From contig NZ_JAHCDI010000003.1 of NCBI RefSeq assembly GCF_019697375.1, positions 620,001-684,000 on the forward strand: 64,000 nucleotides of DNA. Direction: 5' to 3'. The notes beneath the pieces are model-generated. The model worked only from the letters and a program-made list of their open reading frames with translations, was not told where the DNA came from and made no database searches. The first letter of the stretch is position 1. Every line of letters starts with the position of its first letter. The position numbers and the translations under genes are program-made. This document shows, in pieces, positions 55,676-64,000 of this stretch. This DNA comes from Micromonospora tarapacensis (GTDB taxonomy: Bacteria > Actinomycetota > Actinomycetes > Mycobacteriales > Micromonosporaceae).

Positions 55676-55681
55676 TAGGCT
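55676..55681 (+). promoter_or_regulatory. -10 box (TAGGCT) of the ABC-2 operon, leaderless
   Basis: TAGGCT ends 7 bases before GTG 55689, the same arrangement as at 5024, and no ribosome site is present. No good -35 box is visible. Confidence 0.5.
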
Positions 55682-55688
55682 GTCCCCC

Positions 55689-56603
55689 GTGACACTCATC
55701 GCAACAGAGTCGTTGACGAAGGTCTACGGCGGCGGGGTCACCGCGCTGTCCGATCTGACGGTCGCGGTGGAGCCGGGGATCGTCGGTCTGGTCGGCGCCA
55801 ACGGCGCCGGCAAGTCGACCCTGATCAAGCTGCTGCTCGGCCTGCTCGCCCCGACCCGTGGCCGGGTCCAGGTGCTGGGGCTCGACCCGACCGCCGACAC
55901 GGCGGCGGTCCGGGCCCGGGTCGGCTACATGCCGGAGCACGACTGCCTGCCGCCCGACCTGTCCGCCGCCGAACTGGTCACCCACCTGGGGCGGATCAGC
56001 GGCCTGCCGCGTACGGTCGCCCGGGAGCGGGCCTCCGAGGCGCTGCGCCACGTGGGGCTGCACGAGGAGCGGCACCGCCCGGTGGGCGGCTACTCCACCG
56101 GCATGAAACAGCGGGTCAAGCTCGCCCAGGCGCTGGTGCACGATCCCGACCTGCTGCTGCTCGACGAGCCGACCAACGGGCTCGACCCGGCCGGCCGGGA
56201 CGCGATGCTCGCCCTGGTGCAGCGGATCGGCACCGAGTTCGGCATCTCCGTGCTGGTCTGCTCGCACCTGCTCGGCGAGGTCGAGCGGATCTGCGACACC
56301 CTGGTCGCCATCGACGGTGGGCGGCTGCTCAGGGCCGACCACATCGCCGCGATGACAACGGCCACCGACGTGCTCGCGGTCGAGGTCAGCGAGGGCACCG
56401 AGGCGCTGGCCGCCCGGCTGGCCGCGCTCGACCTGCCGGTCGGCCGGGAGGGTCGGCTGCTCCTCGTCCCGCTCGCCGACCAGGGCACCTACGACCTGAT
56501 CCTCGGCGCGGTGGCCGAGCTGGAGCTGCCGTTGCACCGGCTGGACCAGCGCCGGCACCGGGTGGCCGAGCTATTCGCCCGGAGGGAGAACAGCCATGCC
56601 TGA
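55689..56603 (+). CDS. ABC-2 type transporter ATPase, first copy
   Basis: The 304-residue ATPase has Walker A at 36-44 (G-A-N-G-A-G-K-S-T), signature Y-S-T-G-M-K-Q-R, Walker B L-L-L-D-E-P-T-N-G-L-D-P, then a helical C-terminal domain. This type drives export or membrane remodelling with a multi-helix partner. It overlaps the next permease gene by 8 bases. Four genes here form two ATPase-permease pairs in one operon. The substrate is unknown. Confidence 0.88.
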   Translation: MTLIATESLTKVYGGGVTALSDLTVAVEPGIVGLVGANGAGKSTLIKLLLGLLAPTRGRVQVLGLDPTADTAAVRARVGYMPEHDCLPPDLSAAELVTHLGRISGLPRTVARERASEALRHVGLHEERHRPVGGYSTGMKQRVKLAQALVHDPDLLLLDEPTNGLDPAGRDAMLALVQRIGTEFGISVLVCSHLLGEVERICDTLVAIDGGRLLRADHIAAMTTATDVLAVEVSEGTEALAARLAALDLPVGREGRLLLVPLADQGTYDLILGAVAELELPLHRLDQRRHRVAELFARRENSHA

Positions 56604-57477
56604 GCCGACCGGCGTCATCCACGACATCGGCTACCAGCGTTACACCGGCCCCCGGCTCGGCCGCCGGCACGTCTTCGGCGCGCTGTACCTGCACGGTGTG
56701 CGTACCGCCTTCGGGCTGGGCCGCAGCGCCAAGGCCAAGATCTTCCCCTGGCTGGTGGTGGGCATCGTGTTGATGGTGGCCGCCGCGGTGACCGCGATCC
56801 GCAGCCAGGTCGGCGAAGTGATCATGACGTACGCCCAGTTCGCCGACGCGATGAGTTGGCTGGTCATCTTCTTCGTCGCGGTGGCCGCGCCCGAGCTGGT
56901 CTCCCGTGACCTGCGCAGCGGCGTCCTGCCGCTGTACTTCTCCCGCCCGCTGCGGCACGCCGACTACCCGCTGGCCAAGCTCCTTGCGCTGGTCACCGCG
57001 CTGTTCCTGCTGCTCGGCGCGCCGCAGTTGCTGATGTTCCTCGGCGCGGCGTTCAGCGCGGACGGCATGGGCGCGGTCTGGGACGAACTGCTCGACCTGC
57101 TGCCCGGGCTGCTCTACGCCGGGCTGTGGGCGGTGGTCTTCGCCTCGGTCGGCCTGCTGGTCGCCTCGCTGACCGGCAAGCGGGCCTTCGCCGCCGGCGG
57201 GACCGTGGCCGTGTTCCTGATGACCACGCCGATCGTCGGCATCCTGTCGGTCCTGCCCTCGCAGGCGGCGAATCAGCTGTCCGGCATCGCCTCGCCGCCC
57301 ACCCTGGTGCAGGGCGTCGGCATCTGGACGATGCGCGACCTGCTGATCACCGATGCCACCGGTCCGGGCCTCGACCTCGGGCCCTTCGGGCCGGTGTACG
57401 CGCTGGCCGCCGTCGCGCTCGTGGCGGGCTGCGTCGCCCTGCTGCTGGCCCGCTACCGGAAGGTGGCCGCACGATGA
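56596..57477 (+). CDS. ABC-2 type transporter permease, first copy
   Basis: The 293-residue membrane protein has a cytoplasmic N-terminus of about 50 residues and six predicted helices, with D-L-R-S-G-V-L-P-L-Y-F-S-R-P on the cytoplasmic side, typical of ABC-2 membrane subunits (similar to YhaP/NatB-type). The ATG overlaps the ATPase stop. Its stop overlaps the next ATG (ATGA). Confidence 0.85.
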   Translation: MPEPTGVIHDIGYQRYTGPRLGRRHVFGALYLHGVRTAFGLGRSAKAKIFPWLVVGIVLMVAAAVTAIRSQVGEVIMTYAQFADAMSWLVIFFVAVAAPELVSRDLRSGVLPLYFSRPLRHADYPLAKLLALVTALFLLLGAPQLLMFLGAAFSADGMGAVWDELLDLLPGLLYAGLWAVVFASVGLLVASLTGKRAFAAGGTVAVFLMTTPIVGILSVLPSQAANQLSGIASPPTLVQGVGIWTMRDLLITDATGPGLDLGPFGPVYALAAVALVAGCVALLLARYRKVAAR

Positions 57478-58424
57478 CCACGACGAGTTCCGCCGCCCCG
57501 CCGGCCACCACCACCAGCACCCTCGACCTGGCCGGGGTCTCCCGCTGGTACGGCAACGTGGTCGCGGTCAACGACGTGAGCATGACCCTGGGGCCCGGGG
57601 TGACCGGGCTGCTCGGCCCCAACGGCGCGGGCAAGACGACGCTGCTGCACATGATGGCCGGCTTCCTCTCCCCCTCCCGGGGCGCGGTCACCCTGGACGG
57701 CCGGTCCACCTGGCGCAACCCCGAGGTCTACCGGCGACTCGGGCTGGTCAGCGAACGGGAGGCCGTGCACAGCTTCCTCACCGCGTACGAGTTCGTGCTG
57801 GCCACCGCGAAGCTGCACAAGCTGCCCGACCCGCAGGCGGCGGCCCGCCGGGCGGTGGCCATGGTCGAGATGGAAGACGCGCAGGACCGCCGGATCGGCA
57901 CCTACTCCAAGGGCATGCGGCAGCGGACCCGGGTGGCGGCGGCGCTGGTGCACGACCCGCAGGTGCTGCTGCTCGACGAGCCGTTCAACGGCATGGACCC
58001 GCGCCAGCGGCTGCACATGATGGAGCTGCTGCACTCCCTCGGTGACGCCGGCCGCACGATCCTGTTCAGCTCGCACATCCTGGAGGAGGTCGAGCAGGTT
58101 TCCGGCACCGTGCAGGTGATGGTCGCCGGTCGGCTCGCCGCCTCCGGCGACTTCCGGACGATCCGGCGGCTGATGACCAACCGACCGCACGTCTTCGCCA
58201 TCCGCTCGACCGACGACCGGGCGTTGGCGGTCGCGCTGATGGCCGAGCCCTCGGTCAGCGGGGTCGAGTTGGGCCGCGACGGTCTGACCGTTCGGGCCGG
58301 CGACTACGGTGCCTTCACCCGAGTGCTGCCGAAGGTCGCCCTGGCCCGCGGCGTACGGGTGCGGCAGCTCCTGCCCGAGGACGAGTCCCTGGAGAGCGTC
58401 TTCTCCTACCTGGTGGAGGTCTGA
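57474..58424 (+). CDS. ABC-2 type transporter ATPase, second copy
   Basis: The 316-residue ATPase has Walker A at 48-56 (G-P-N-G-A-G-K-T-T), signature Y-S-K-G-M-R-Q-R, and Walker B L-L-L-D-E-P-F-N-G-M-D-P. The A-loop aromatic is in R-W-Y-G-N. It overlaps both neighbours by 4 bases or less, so all four genes are tightly coupled. Confidence 0.88.
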   Translation: MTTTSSAAPPATTTSTLDLAGVSRWYGNVVAVNDVSMTLGPGVTGLLGPNGAGKTTLLHMMAGFLSPSRGAVTLDGRSTWRNPEVYRRLGLVSEREAVHSFLTAYEFVLATAKLHKLPDPQAAARRAVAMVEMEDAQDRRIGTYSKGMRQRTRVAAALVHDPQVLLLDEPFNGMDPRQRLHMMELLHSLGDAGRTILFSSHILEEVEQVSGTVQVMVAGRLAASGDFRTIRRLMTNRPHVFAIRSTDDRALAVALMAEPSVSGVELGRDGLTVRAGDYGAFTRVLPKVALARGVRVRQLLPEDESLESVFSYLVEV

Positions 58425-59134
58425 TGTCCACTGTTTCGTGGATCACCGCGCGCGGGCTGTTCGGGCGCCGCCGGTTCCTGTTGCTGCTGCCGCTGCCGGT
58501 CCTGCTGGTGCTGCTGGCCGTCCTGTCCCGGGGGCTGGGGGTGGAGCCCACCGACTGGGGGCCGCCGGTGCTGGTCGGCCTCGGGCTGGCCGTGGTGCTG
58601 CCGGTGGTCGCCCTGATCGTCGGCACCGGCGTGCTCGGTGCCGAGATCGACGACGGCACCGTGGTGCACGTGCTCACCACACCGTTGCCGCGCTGGCAGA
58701 TCGTGCTGCCCAAGCTGGCCGTCGCGTCCGGTGTCACCGCGGTCACCGTCGCGGTCCCGCTGTTCGTCGCCGGCCTGCTGGCCGACTCGGTACGCCTCGG
58801 CGTGGCGCTCGCCGTCGCCGCGTCGGTCGGTGCGCTGGCCTACACGGCGTTGTTCGTGGCGGCCAGCCTGCTCACCCGGCGACCGGTGCTGCTCGGCCTG
58901 GTCTACGTGCTGATCTGGGAAGGGCTGCTCAGCAACGTGATCAGCGGCACCCGGGTGCTGTCGATCCAGCACTACGTGATCGCGCTGGCCGACCGGCTGG
59001 CCCCGACCGATCTGCTCAGCACGACCGTCTCCGTGGCGGTGGCGGCGGTGATGACCGTGCTGATCGTCGTCGCCGCCACCTTCCTCGCCATCGACCGCCT
59101 GCGCGCCTTCTCCGTCGCCGGCGAAACCAGCTGA
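58424..59134 (+). CDS. ABC-2 type transporter permease, second copy
   Basis: The 236-residue membrane protein has a short start, six helices and the cytoplasmic loop E-I-D-D-G-T-V-V-H-V-L-T-T-P, again an ABC-2 membrane subunit. It overlaps the previous stop by one base and ends 7 bases before the end of the convergent valS, leaving no room for a separate terminator. Confidence 0.85.
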   Translation: MSTVSWITARGLFGRRRFLLLLPLPVLLVLLAVLSRGLGVEPTDWGPPVLVGLGLAVVLPVVALIVGTGVLGAEIDDGTVVHVLTTPLPRWQIVLPKLAVASGVTAVTVAVPLFVAGLLADSVRLGVALAVAASVGALAYTALFVAASLLTRRPVLLGLVYVLIWEGLLSNVISGTRVLSIQHYVIALADRLAPTDLLSTTVSVAVAAVMTVLIVVAATFLAIDRLRAFSVAGETS

Positions 59135-59141
59135 GCCGGGT

Positions 59142-61706
59142 TCAGAACGCGCAGGCGACGACCAGCTCCGAGGTGCGGTCGGGCAGCAGGTCGAGCTTGC
59201 CGATGTGGCCCGCCGCGCGCAGGTCGTCGACGACGAGGGTGAGCCGGTCGAGCAGGGCCGCCGGGCCGAGCGCCTCGGCCAGCGGCACCTCGGCCCTCAT
59301 CGACAACTTCCGCTCGGACTTGGCCCGGCGGACCTGCCCCAGCGCGTCGGCGGCCAGCCGCAGCAGTTCCGGATCACCCTCACCCTGAACGTCCCGGCCG
59401 ACCTCGTAGGTGGTGGGCCACGGCGCCCGGTGCACCGAGCCGTACCGCCACCAGGACCACACCTGTTCGGTCACGAACGGCAGCACCGGGGCGAACAGTC
59501 GTAGCTGCACCGAGAGGGCGGTGGCCAGCGCGGCGCGGGCCGAGTCGGCCCTGGCCCCGGTGCCGTAGGCCCGCTCCTTCACCAGCTCGATGTAGTCGTC
59601 GCAGAACCGCCAGAAGAACGACTCGGTGGCCTGCAACGCGGCCGTGTGGTCGTACGCTTCGAAGGCGGCGGTCGCCCCCGCCACCACCGTGGCCAGTTCG
59701 GCGAGCATGGCCCGGTCCAGCGGCTCGGTCGCCGGGGCGCGCAGCGCGTCGGCGGCGCCCAGCCCGAGCGCGAACTTCGACGCGTTGAGCAGCTTGGTGG
59801 CGAGCCGCCGGCCGATCCTGATCTGCGCCGGGTCGAAGGCGAGGTCGGTGCCGGGCTTGCCGCTGGCCGCCCAGTAGCGCACCGCGTCGGAGCCGTGCTG
59901 CTCCAGCAGCGCCATCGGGGTGACCACGTTCCCCTTGGACTTCGACATCTTCTTGCGGTCCGGGTCGAGGATCCAGCCGGACAGCTCGGCCGTGCGCCAC
60001 GGCAGCGTGCCGTGCTCCAGGTGTGCCCGGACCACGGTGGCGAACAGCCACGTCCGGATGATCTCCTGGCCCTGCGGGCGCAGGTCCATCGGGAAGACCC
60101 GGCGCCACAGGTCCGGGTCACGTTCCCAACCGCCGACGATCTGCGGGGTCAGTGCCGAGGTGGCCCAGGTGTCGAGGACGTCCGGGTCGCCGAGGAAACC
60201 GCCGGGCAGGCCGCGCTGCGACTCGTCGTACCCGGGCGGGGCGTCCTGCGACGGGTCGATCGGCAGCGAAGCCTCCGGCGGCGTGAGAGGGTGGGACCAG
60301 TCCGGCTCGCCATCGTCGTCGAGCCGGTACCACACCGGCACCGGCACGCCGAAGAACCGCTGCCGGCTGACCAGCCAGTCGCCGGTCAGCCCGCTCACCC
60401 AGTGCTCGTAGCGGTGCCGCATGTGCTCCGGCACCCAGCGCAACTCCCGCCCCCGGGCCAGCAGCGCCTCCCGCAGGTCGGCGTCGCGGCCACCGTTGCG
60501 CAGGTACCACTGCCGGGTCGAGACGATCTCCAGCGGCCGGTCGCCGCGCTCGTAGAACTTCACCGGATGGGTGATCGGGCGCGGCTGTCCGACCAAGTCG
60601 CCCGCGTCGGCCAGCAGTTCCACGACCGTCCGCCGGGCGCCGTTCACGGTCTGCCCGGCCAGCGCCGCGTACGGCCCGCTCGGCACCCCGGCCGGTGCCT
60701 CCGGCAGCAGCCGGCCGTCCCGGCCGATCACCACCCGGGTGTCCAGGGCCAACTCCCGCCACCAGGTGACATCGGTCAGGTCGCCGAAGGTGCAGACCAT
60801 GGCGACACCGGTCCCCTTGGCCGGGTCCGCCAGCGGATGCGCGTGCACCGGCACGTCGACGGAGAAGACCGGCGAACGCACGGACCCGCCGACCAGGTCG
60901 GCGTACCGCTCGTCGTCGGGATGGCAGACCAGCGCGACACAGGCCGGCAGCAACTCCGGCCGGGTGGTGTCGATCAGCACCTCCCGGTCACCGGGCCCGT
61001 GGAACCGCAGCCGGTGGTACGCGCCGGGCCGCTCCCGGTCCTCCAGTTCCGCCTGGGCGACCGCGGTGGCGAAGCCGACGTCCCACAGCGTCGGTGCCTG
61101 GGCCTGGTAGGCCTCGCCCCGTGCCAGGTTGCGCAGGAACGCCCGTTGGGAGGTGGACCGGGCCACCGCGCCGATGGTGGTGTACATCAGCGACCAGTCC
61201 ACCGACAGCCCGAGCCGGCGCCACAGCGCCTCGAAAACCTGTTCGTCGGAGACGGTCAGCCGCTCGCACAGCTCGATGAAGTTGCGCCGCGAGATCGGCG
61301 TCGGATCCTTGCGGGCGGCGTCGTCCACCGGTGCCTGCGGCGCCTGCCAGCCCGGGTCGTACGGCAGGGACACCTCGCAGCGCACGCCGTAGACGTTCTG
61401 CACCCGGCGCTCGGTGGGCAGGCCGTTGTCGTCCCAGCCGATCGGGTAGAACACCGTCCGGCCGCGCATCCGCTGGAACCGGGCGACCAGGTCGGTGTGA
61501 GTGTAGGAGAAGACGTGCCCCATGTGCAGCTCGCCCGATACGGTCGGCGGCGGGGTGTCGATCGCGTATACGTCCGAGCGCTCCTTCGAGCGGTCGAACG
61601 CATACGTGCCCTCCTCCTGCCAGCGGCGCGACCAGGTCTCCTCGAGGCCGTCCAGGCTCGGACGCTCGGGGACGCCGGTGCGGGCCGTCCTCGCCGTATC
61701 AGTCAT
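59142..61706 (-). CDS. valS: Valine--tRNA ligase
   Basis: The 854-residue class I synthetase charges tRNA-Val. It has the H-M-G-H signature at 61-64, an editing domain in the middle, K-K-M-S-K-S-K-G-N near residue 530, and the anticodon-binding domain. The insertion D-N-G-L-P-T-E-R-R-V-Q-N after the signature is the form found in one subgroup of actinobacterial ValS. The C-terminal coiled-coil of the Escherichia coli enzyme is short here. The start at 61706 is preceded by no strong ribosome site. Confidence 0.95.
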   Translation of the reverse strand: MTDTARTARTGVPERPSLDGLEETWSRRWQEEGTYAFDRSKERSDVYAIDTPPPTVSGELHMGHVFSYTHTDLVARFQRMRGRTVFYPIGWDDNGLPTERRVQNVYGVRCEVSLPYDPGWQAPQAPVDDAARKDPTPISRRNFIELCERLTVSDEQVFEALWRRLGLSVDWSLMYTTIGAVARSTSQRAFLRNLARGEAYQAQAPTLWDVGFATAVAQAELEDRERPGAYHRLRFHGPGDREVLIDTTRPELLPACVALVCHPDDERYADLVGGSVRSPVFSVDVPVHAHPLADPAKGTGVAMVCTFGDLTDVTWWRELALDTRVVIGRDGRLLPEAPAGVPSGPYAALAGQTVNGARRTVVELLADAGDLVGQPRPITHPVKFYERGDRPLEIVSTRQWYLRNGGRDADLREALLARGRELRWVPEHMRHRYEHWVSGLTGDWLVSRQRFFGVPVPVWYRLDDDGEPDWSHPLTPPEASLPIDPSQDAPPGYDESQRGLPGGFLGDPDVLDTWATSALTPQIVGGWERDPDLWRRVFPMDLRPQGQEIIRTWLFATVVRAHLEHGTLPWRTAELSGWILDPDRKKMSKSKGNVVTPMALLEQHGSDAVRYWAASGKPGTDLAFDPAQIRIGRRLATKLLNASKFALGLGAADALRAPATEPLDRAMLAELATVVAGATAAFEAYDHTAALQATESFFWRFCDDYIELVKERAYGTGARADSARAALATALSVQLRLFAPVLPFVTEQVWSWWRYGSVHRAPWPTTYEVGRDVQGEGDPELLRLAADALGQVRRAKSERKLSMRAEVPLAEALGPAALLDRLTLVVDDLRAAGHIGKLDLLPDRTSELVVACAF

Positions 61707-61776
61707 CCGTCGATCGTAAGCACCACCCCGGGTGCGGGCACGTCATTACCGCAGGCCGCATTACCGCAGGCCGCTG

Positions 61777-63648
61777 TCAGAGCAGCGAGTCGCGCCACTG
61801 GCGATGCAGGGCCGCGTACCGGCCACCGGCAGCGATCAGCTCGGCCGGCGGGCCGTCCTCGACGATCCGGCCGCCGTCGAGGACGAGGACCCGGTCGGCG
61901 GTCTCCACTGTCGAGAGCCGGTGCGCGATCACCACGGCGGTGCGGTCCCGCAGGATGGTGCCGAGCGCGTGCTGCACCAGGCGTTCGGTCGGTACGTCCA
62001 GCGACGAGGTGGCCTCGTCCAGGATCAGCACCGCCGGGTCGGCCAGGAAGGCCCGCGCGAAGGCGACCAGCTGCCGCTGGCCGGCGGAGAGCCGTCCGCC
62101 GCGCCGTTGCACCTCGGTGGCGTATCCGTCGGGCAGCGCCGCGATGAAGTCGTGTGCGCCGATCGCCCGGGCGGCGGCCTCGACGGCGTCGTCGTCGGCG
62201 TCCGGGCGGCCGAACCGGATGTTCTCCGCCACGGTGCCGCCGTACAGGTGCGTCTCCTGGGTCACCAGCACCACCGCCCGGCGCAGTTCGGCGTCGGCCA
62301 CCTGACGCAGGTCCACGCCGTCGATGGCGACCGTGCCGGCGGCCGGGTCGTGGAACCGGGCCAGCAGCTTGGCGACGGTGGACTTGCCGGCACCGGTCGG
62401 CCCGATCAGTGCGACGGTCTGCCCCGCGGGGACGGTGAGATCCAGCCCGGTGAGGATCGGCGAGTCCGGGCGGTACCCGAACGACACCGCGCGGAACCGG
62501 GCGGCGCCGCGTCCCGGGCCGCGAGGCAGTGGCACGGGACGAGCCGGTTCGGCGACCGAGGGCCGCTCGTCGAGCACCCCGGCGAGCTTCTCCAACGCCG
62601 CCGTCGCCGACTGTAGGGAGTTGTAGAACTGGCTCAGCTCCTGCATCGGCTCGAAGAACCGGCGCAGGTAGAGCAGAAAGGCCGCGAGCACGCCGACCTC
62701 GGTGTCGCCGCCGAGCACCCGGGCGCCGCCGTAGCAGAGCACCACCGCCACGGTCACGTTGCCGATCAGTTTGATGCTCGGCGAGTACGTCGCGATCAGG
62801 TGGAACGCGTGCCGGCTGGACCGGCGGTAGTCGTCGTTGACCGCGTCGAAGATCCGCTGGTTGCGCGGCTCCCGGCGGTACGCCTGCACGGCTCGGATGC
62901 CGCGCATCGACTCGACGAAGTGGACGATGACCAGGGCCATCGCCTCCCGGGTGTGGCGGTACGCGGCGGCCGATGCGCGGGCGAACCAGCGGGACAGCCG
63001 GAACAGCAGCGGGAAGGCGAGCAGGGTCACCGCGGCCAACGGCAGGTCCAGCCAGAGCAGGATGCCGGCCACCGAGACGATGGTCAGGGCGGCCATCACC
63101 AGCGACTCCACGCCCCCGTCGACCAGTTCGGCGATCGAGTCGATGTCACTCGTCAATCGCGAGATCATCCGGCCCGAGGTGTACCGCTCATGGAAGGCCA
63201 CCGGCAGGCGCAGGAAGTGCGCGTACACCCGCTGGCGCAGGTCGAGCAGGACGGCCTGGCCGATGCGGGCGGAGACGGTGAGGAAACCGCGCCGGGCGGC
63301 GTACTCGATCCCGGTCGCCGCGGCGAACGACACGGCGACGGCGATCAGCGGGCCGGACTCGCCGGCCCGCAACGGCTCGATCGCCCGGTCGATGCCGAGC
63401 ATGACCAGGTACGGCCCGGACATGGCCGCGGCGTTCTGGGTCAGCAGCAGCGCGACCGCGGCGCCCAGCCGGGCGCGGTGCGGACGCAGCACGTCGGCCA
63501 GCAGCACCCGGCTGCGGGCGCGTAGCCGGGCCACCGCCACCGGATCGGTGTCCTCGGCGAGGCTGCGGTCGGCGTGCGGGTCGAGGGCCATTCCCCGCCA
63601 GTGGGTCGGGTCGGAGTCGTTGCCCGGCCTGGCGGTGCCGGCGGTCAC
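61777..63648 (-). CDS. ABC exporter half-transporter, second subunit
   Basis: The 623-residue protein has six transmembrane helices (about residues 50-330) followed by a nucleotide-binding domain with Walker [10 protein letters not shown], signature L-S-A-G-Q, Walker [12 protein letters not shown] and H-loop V-I-A-H-R-L-S. All catalytic residues are consensus. The ATG overlaps the preceding ABC gene stop by 4 bases, so it forms a heterodimer with that product. Lipid, drug or siderophore export are all possible. Confidence 0.9.
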   Translation of the reverse strand: MTAGTARPGNDSDPTHWRGMALDPHADRSLAEDTDPVAVARLRARSRVLLADVLRPHRARLGAAVALLLTQNAAAMSGPYLVMLGIDRAIEPLRAGESGPLIAVAVSFAAATGIEYAARRGFLTVSARIGQAVLLDLRQRVYAHFLRLPVAFHERYTSGRMISRLTSDIDSIAELVDGGVESLVMAALTIVSVAGILLWLDLPLAAVTLLAFPLLFRLSRWFARASAAAYRHTREAMALVIVHFVESMRGIRAVQAYRREPRNQRIFDAVNDDYRRSSRHAFHLIATYSPSIKLIGNVTVAVVLCYGGARVLGGDTEVGVLAAFLLYLRRFFEPMQELSQFYNSLQSATAALEKLAGVLDERPSVAEPARPVPLPRGPGRGAARFRAVSFGYRPDSPILTGLDLTVPAGQTVALIGPTGAGKSTVAKLLARFHDPAAGTVAIDGVDLRQVADAELRRAVVLVTQETHLYGGTVAENIRFGRPDADDDAVEAAARAIGAHDFIAALPDGYATEVQRRGGRLSAGQRQLVAFARAFLADPAVLILDEATSSLDVPTERLVQHALGTILRDRTAVVIAHRLSTVETADRVLVLDGGRIVEDGPPAELIAAGGRYAALHRQWRDSLL

Positions 63649-64000
63649 GAGCGCACCAGTGGGGAGCCGCCGGGTGCCGGACCGGCCGCCGTGCGGGGCG
63701 GACCGGCGGGTCCGCCCGGCCCGGCGGAGAGCACCGCACGGTACGCGGGCACGGTGGCCAGCAACTCGGCGTGCCGGCCGACGGCGGTGATCCGGCCGTG
63801 CTCCAGCAGGGCGACCCGGTCGGCGAGGGCGATGGTGGAGGGGCGGTGCACCACCAGCAGGGCGGTGGTGTTGCGCAGCACCCGTCTCAGCGCCGACTCC
63901 ACCAGTGCCTCGGTGTGCACGTCGAGTGCGGAGAGCGGATCGTCGAGGACGAGCACGGCCGGCCGGACGAGCACTGCCCGGGCCAGCGCGAGCCGTTGCC
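63645..64000 (-). CDS. ABC exporter half-transporter, first subunit (partial, runs off the window)
   Basis: Only the C-terminal 118 codons are inside the window. They hold the end of a nucleotide-binding domain: L-A-L-A-R-A, Walker [13 protein letters not shown] and H-loop V-V-H-R-P-S. The catalytic Glu after Walker B is replaced by Asp, as in the degenerate site of heterodimeric exporters. The tail is rich in Gly and Pro. The stop overlaps the next gene start by 4 bases. Confidence 0.85.
   Translation of the reverse strand, partial: QRLALARAVLVRPAVLVLDDPLSALDVHTEALVESALRRVLRNTTALLVVHRPSTIALADRVALLEHGRITAVGRHAELLATVPAYRAVLSAGPGGPAGPPRTAAGPAPGGSPLVRS

Overview
The window is very GC-rich DNA, with codon third positions almost all G or C, from an actinomycete. 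Gene content and order point to Micromonosporaceae (Micromonospora or Salinispora type). Pointers are a WhiB3-like regulator, a BldM-like regulator and a DUF5319 gene next to guaB and its GuaB3 paralogue, sucCD-DUF6350-purN-purH, an AroQ-delta chorismate mutase, a stand-alone B12-binding mutase subunit, and many genes whose start codon lies 6-9 bases after a TANNNT box, as expected of leaderless mRNAs.

Layout. 1-5000: developmental/redox regulators and the guanine-nucleotide genes guaB and guaB3. 5000-9300: an M1 lipoprotein peptidase, its decayed copy, an LCP wall ligase and a GMC-oxidase remnant. 9300-20550: guaA, a PspC protein, two adjacent double-NUDIX genes, phosphatidylserine synthase facing a fused phosphatidylserine decarboxylase, then a cell-envelope sensing block (PspC/LiaF-like membrane proteins, a PspC-fused histidine kinase and its NarL-type regulator). 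20550-26700: oligopeptide ABC system 1. 26800-30000: chorismate mutase with a candidate Phe/Tyr attenuator, divergent from pcrA. 29900-31700: two M23 peptidases. 32100-40400: B12 subunit, sucCD, small membrane proteins, purN-purH. 40900-48100: a broken GGDEF-EAL gene and oligopeptide ABC system 2 on the minus strand. 48500-51900: folD, mdh, icd. 52200-55500: galT, an ATP-sulfurylase-like/APS-kinase fusion and a DM13 protein. 55700-59100: a four-gene ABC-2 transporter operon. 59100-64000: valS and a heterodimeric ABC exporter cut by the window edge.

Most of the window is core metabolism: purines (guaB, guaA, purN, purH, folD supplying one-carbon units), the TCA cycle (sucCD, mdh, icd), phosphatidylethanolamine synthesis and peptide uptake.

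The observation I rate highest is upstream of chorismate mutase on the minus strand: a promoter, a 21-codon leader peptide with the run F-Y-F-Y-Y, a 17-bp terminator hairpin, and an alternative 9-bp pairing between the leader and the terminator. This is the layout of ribosome-mediated attenuation by Phe/Tyr. Next are two families of dispersed intergenic inverted repeats and a series of disrupted genes. The disruptions are mostly single missing bases in G/C runs, plus two separate 14-bp tandem duplications. Several affected genes are normally indispensable, so sequence error must be excluded before any of them is called a pseudogene.
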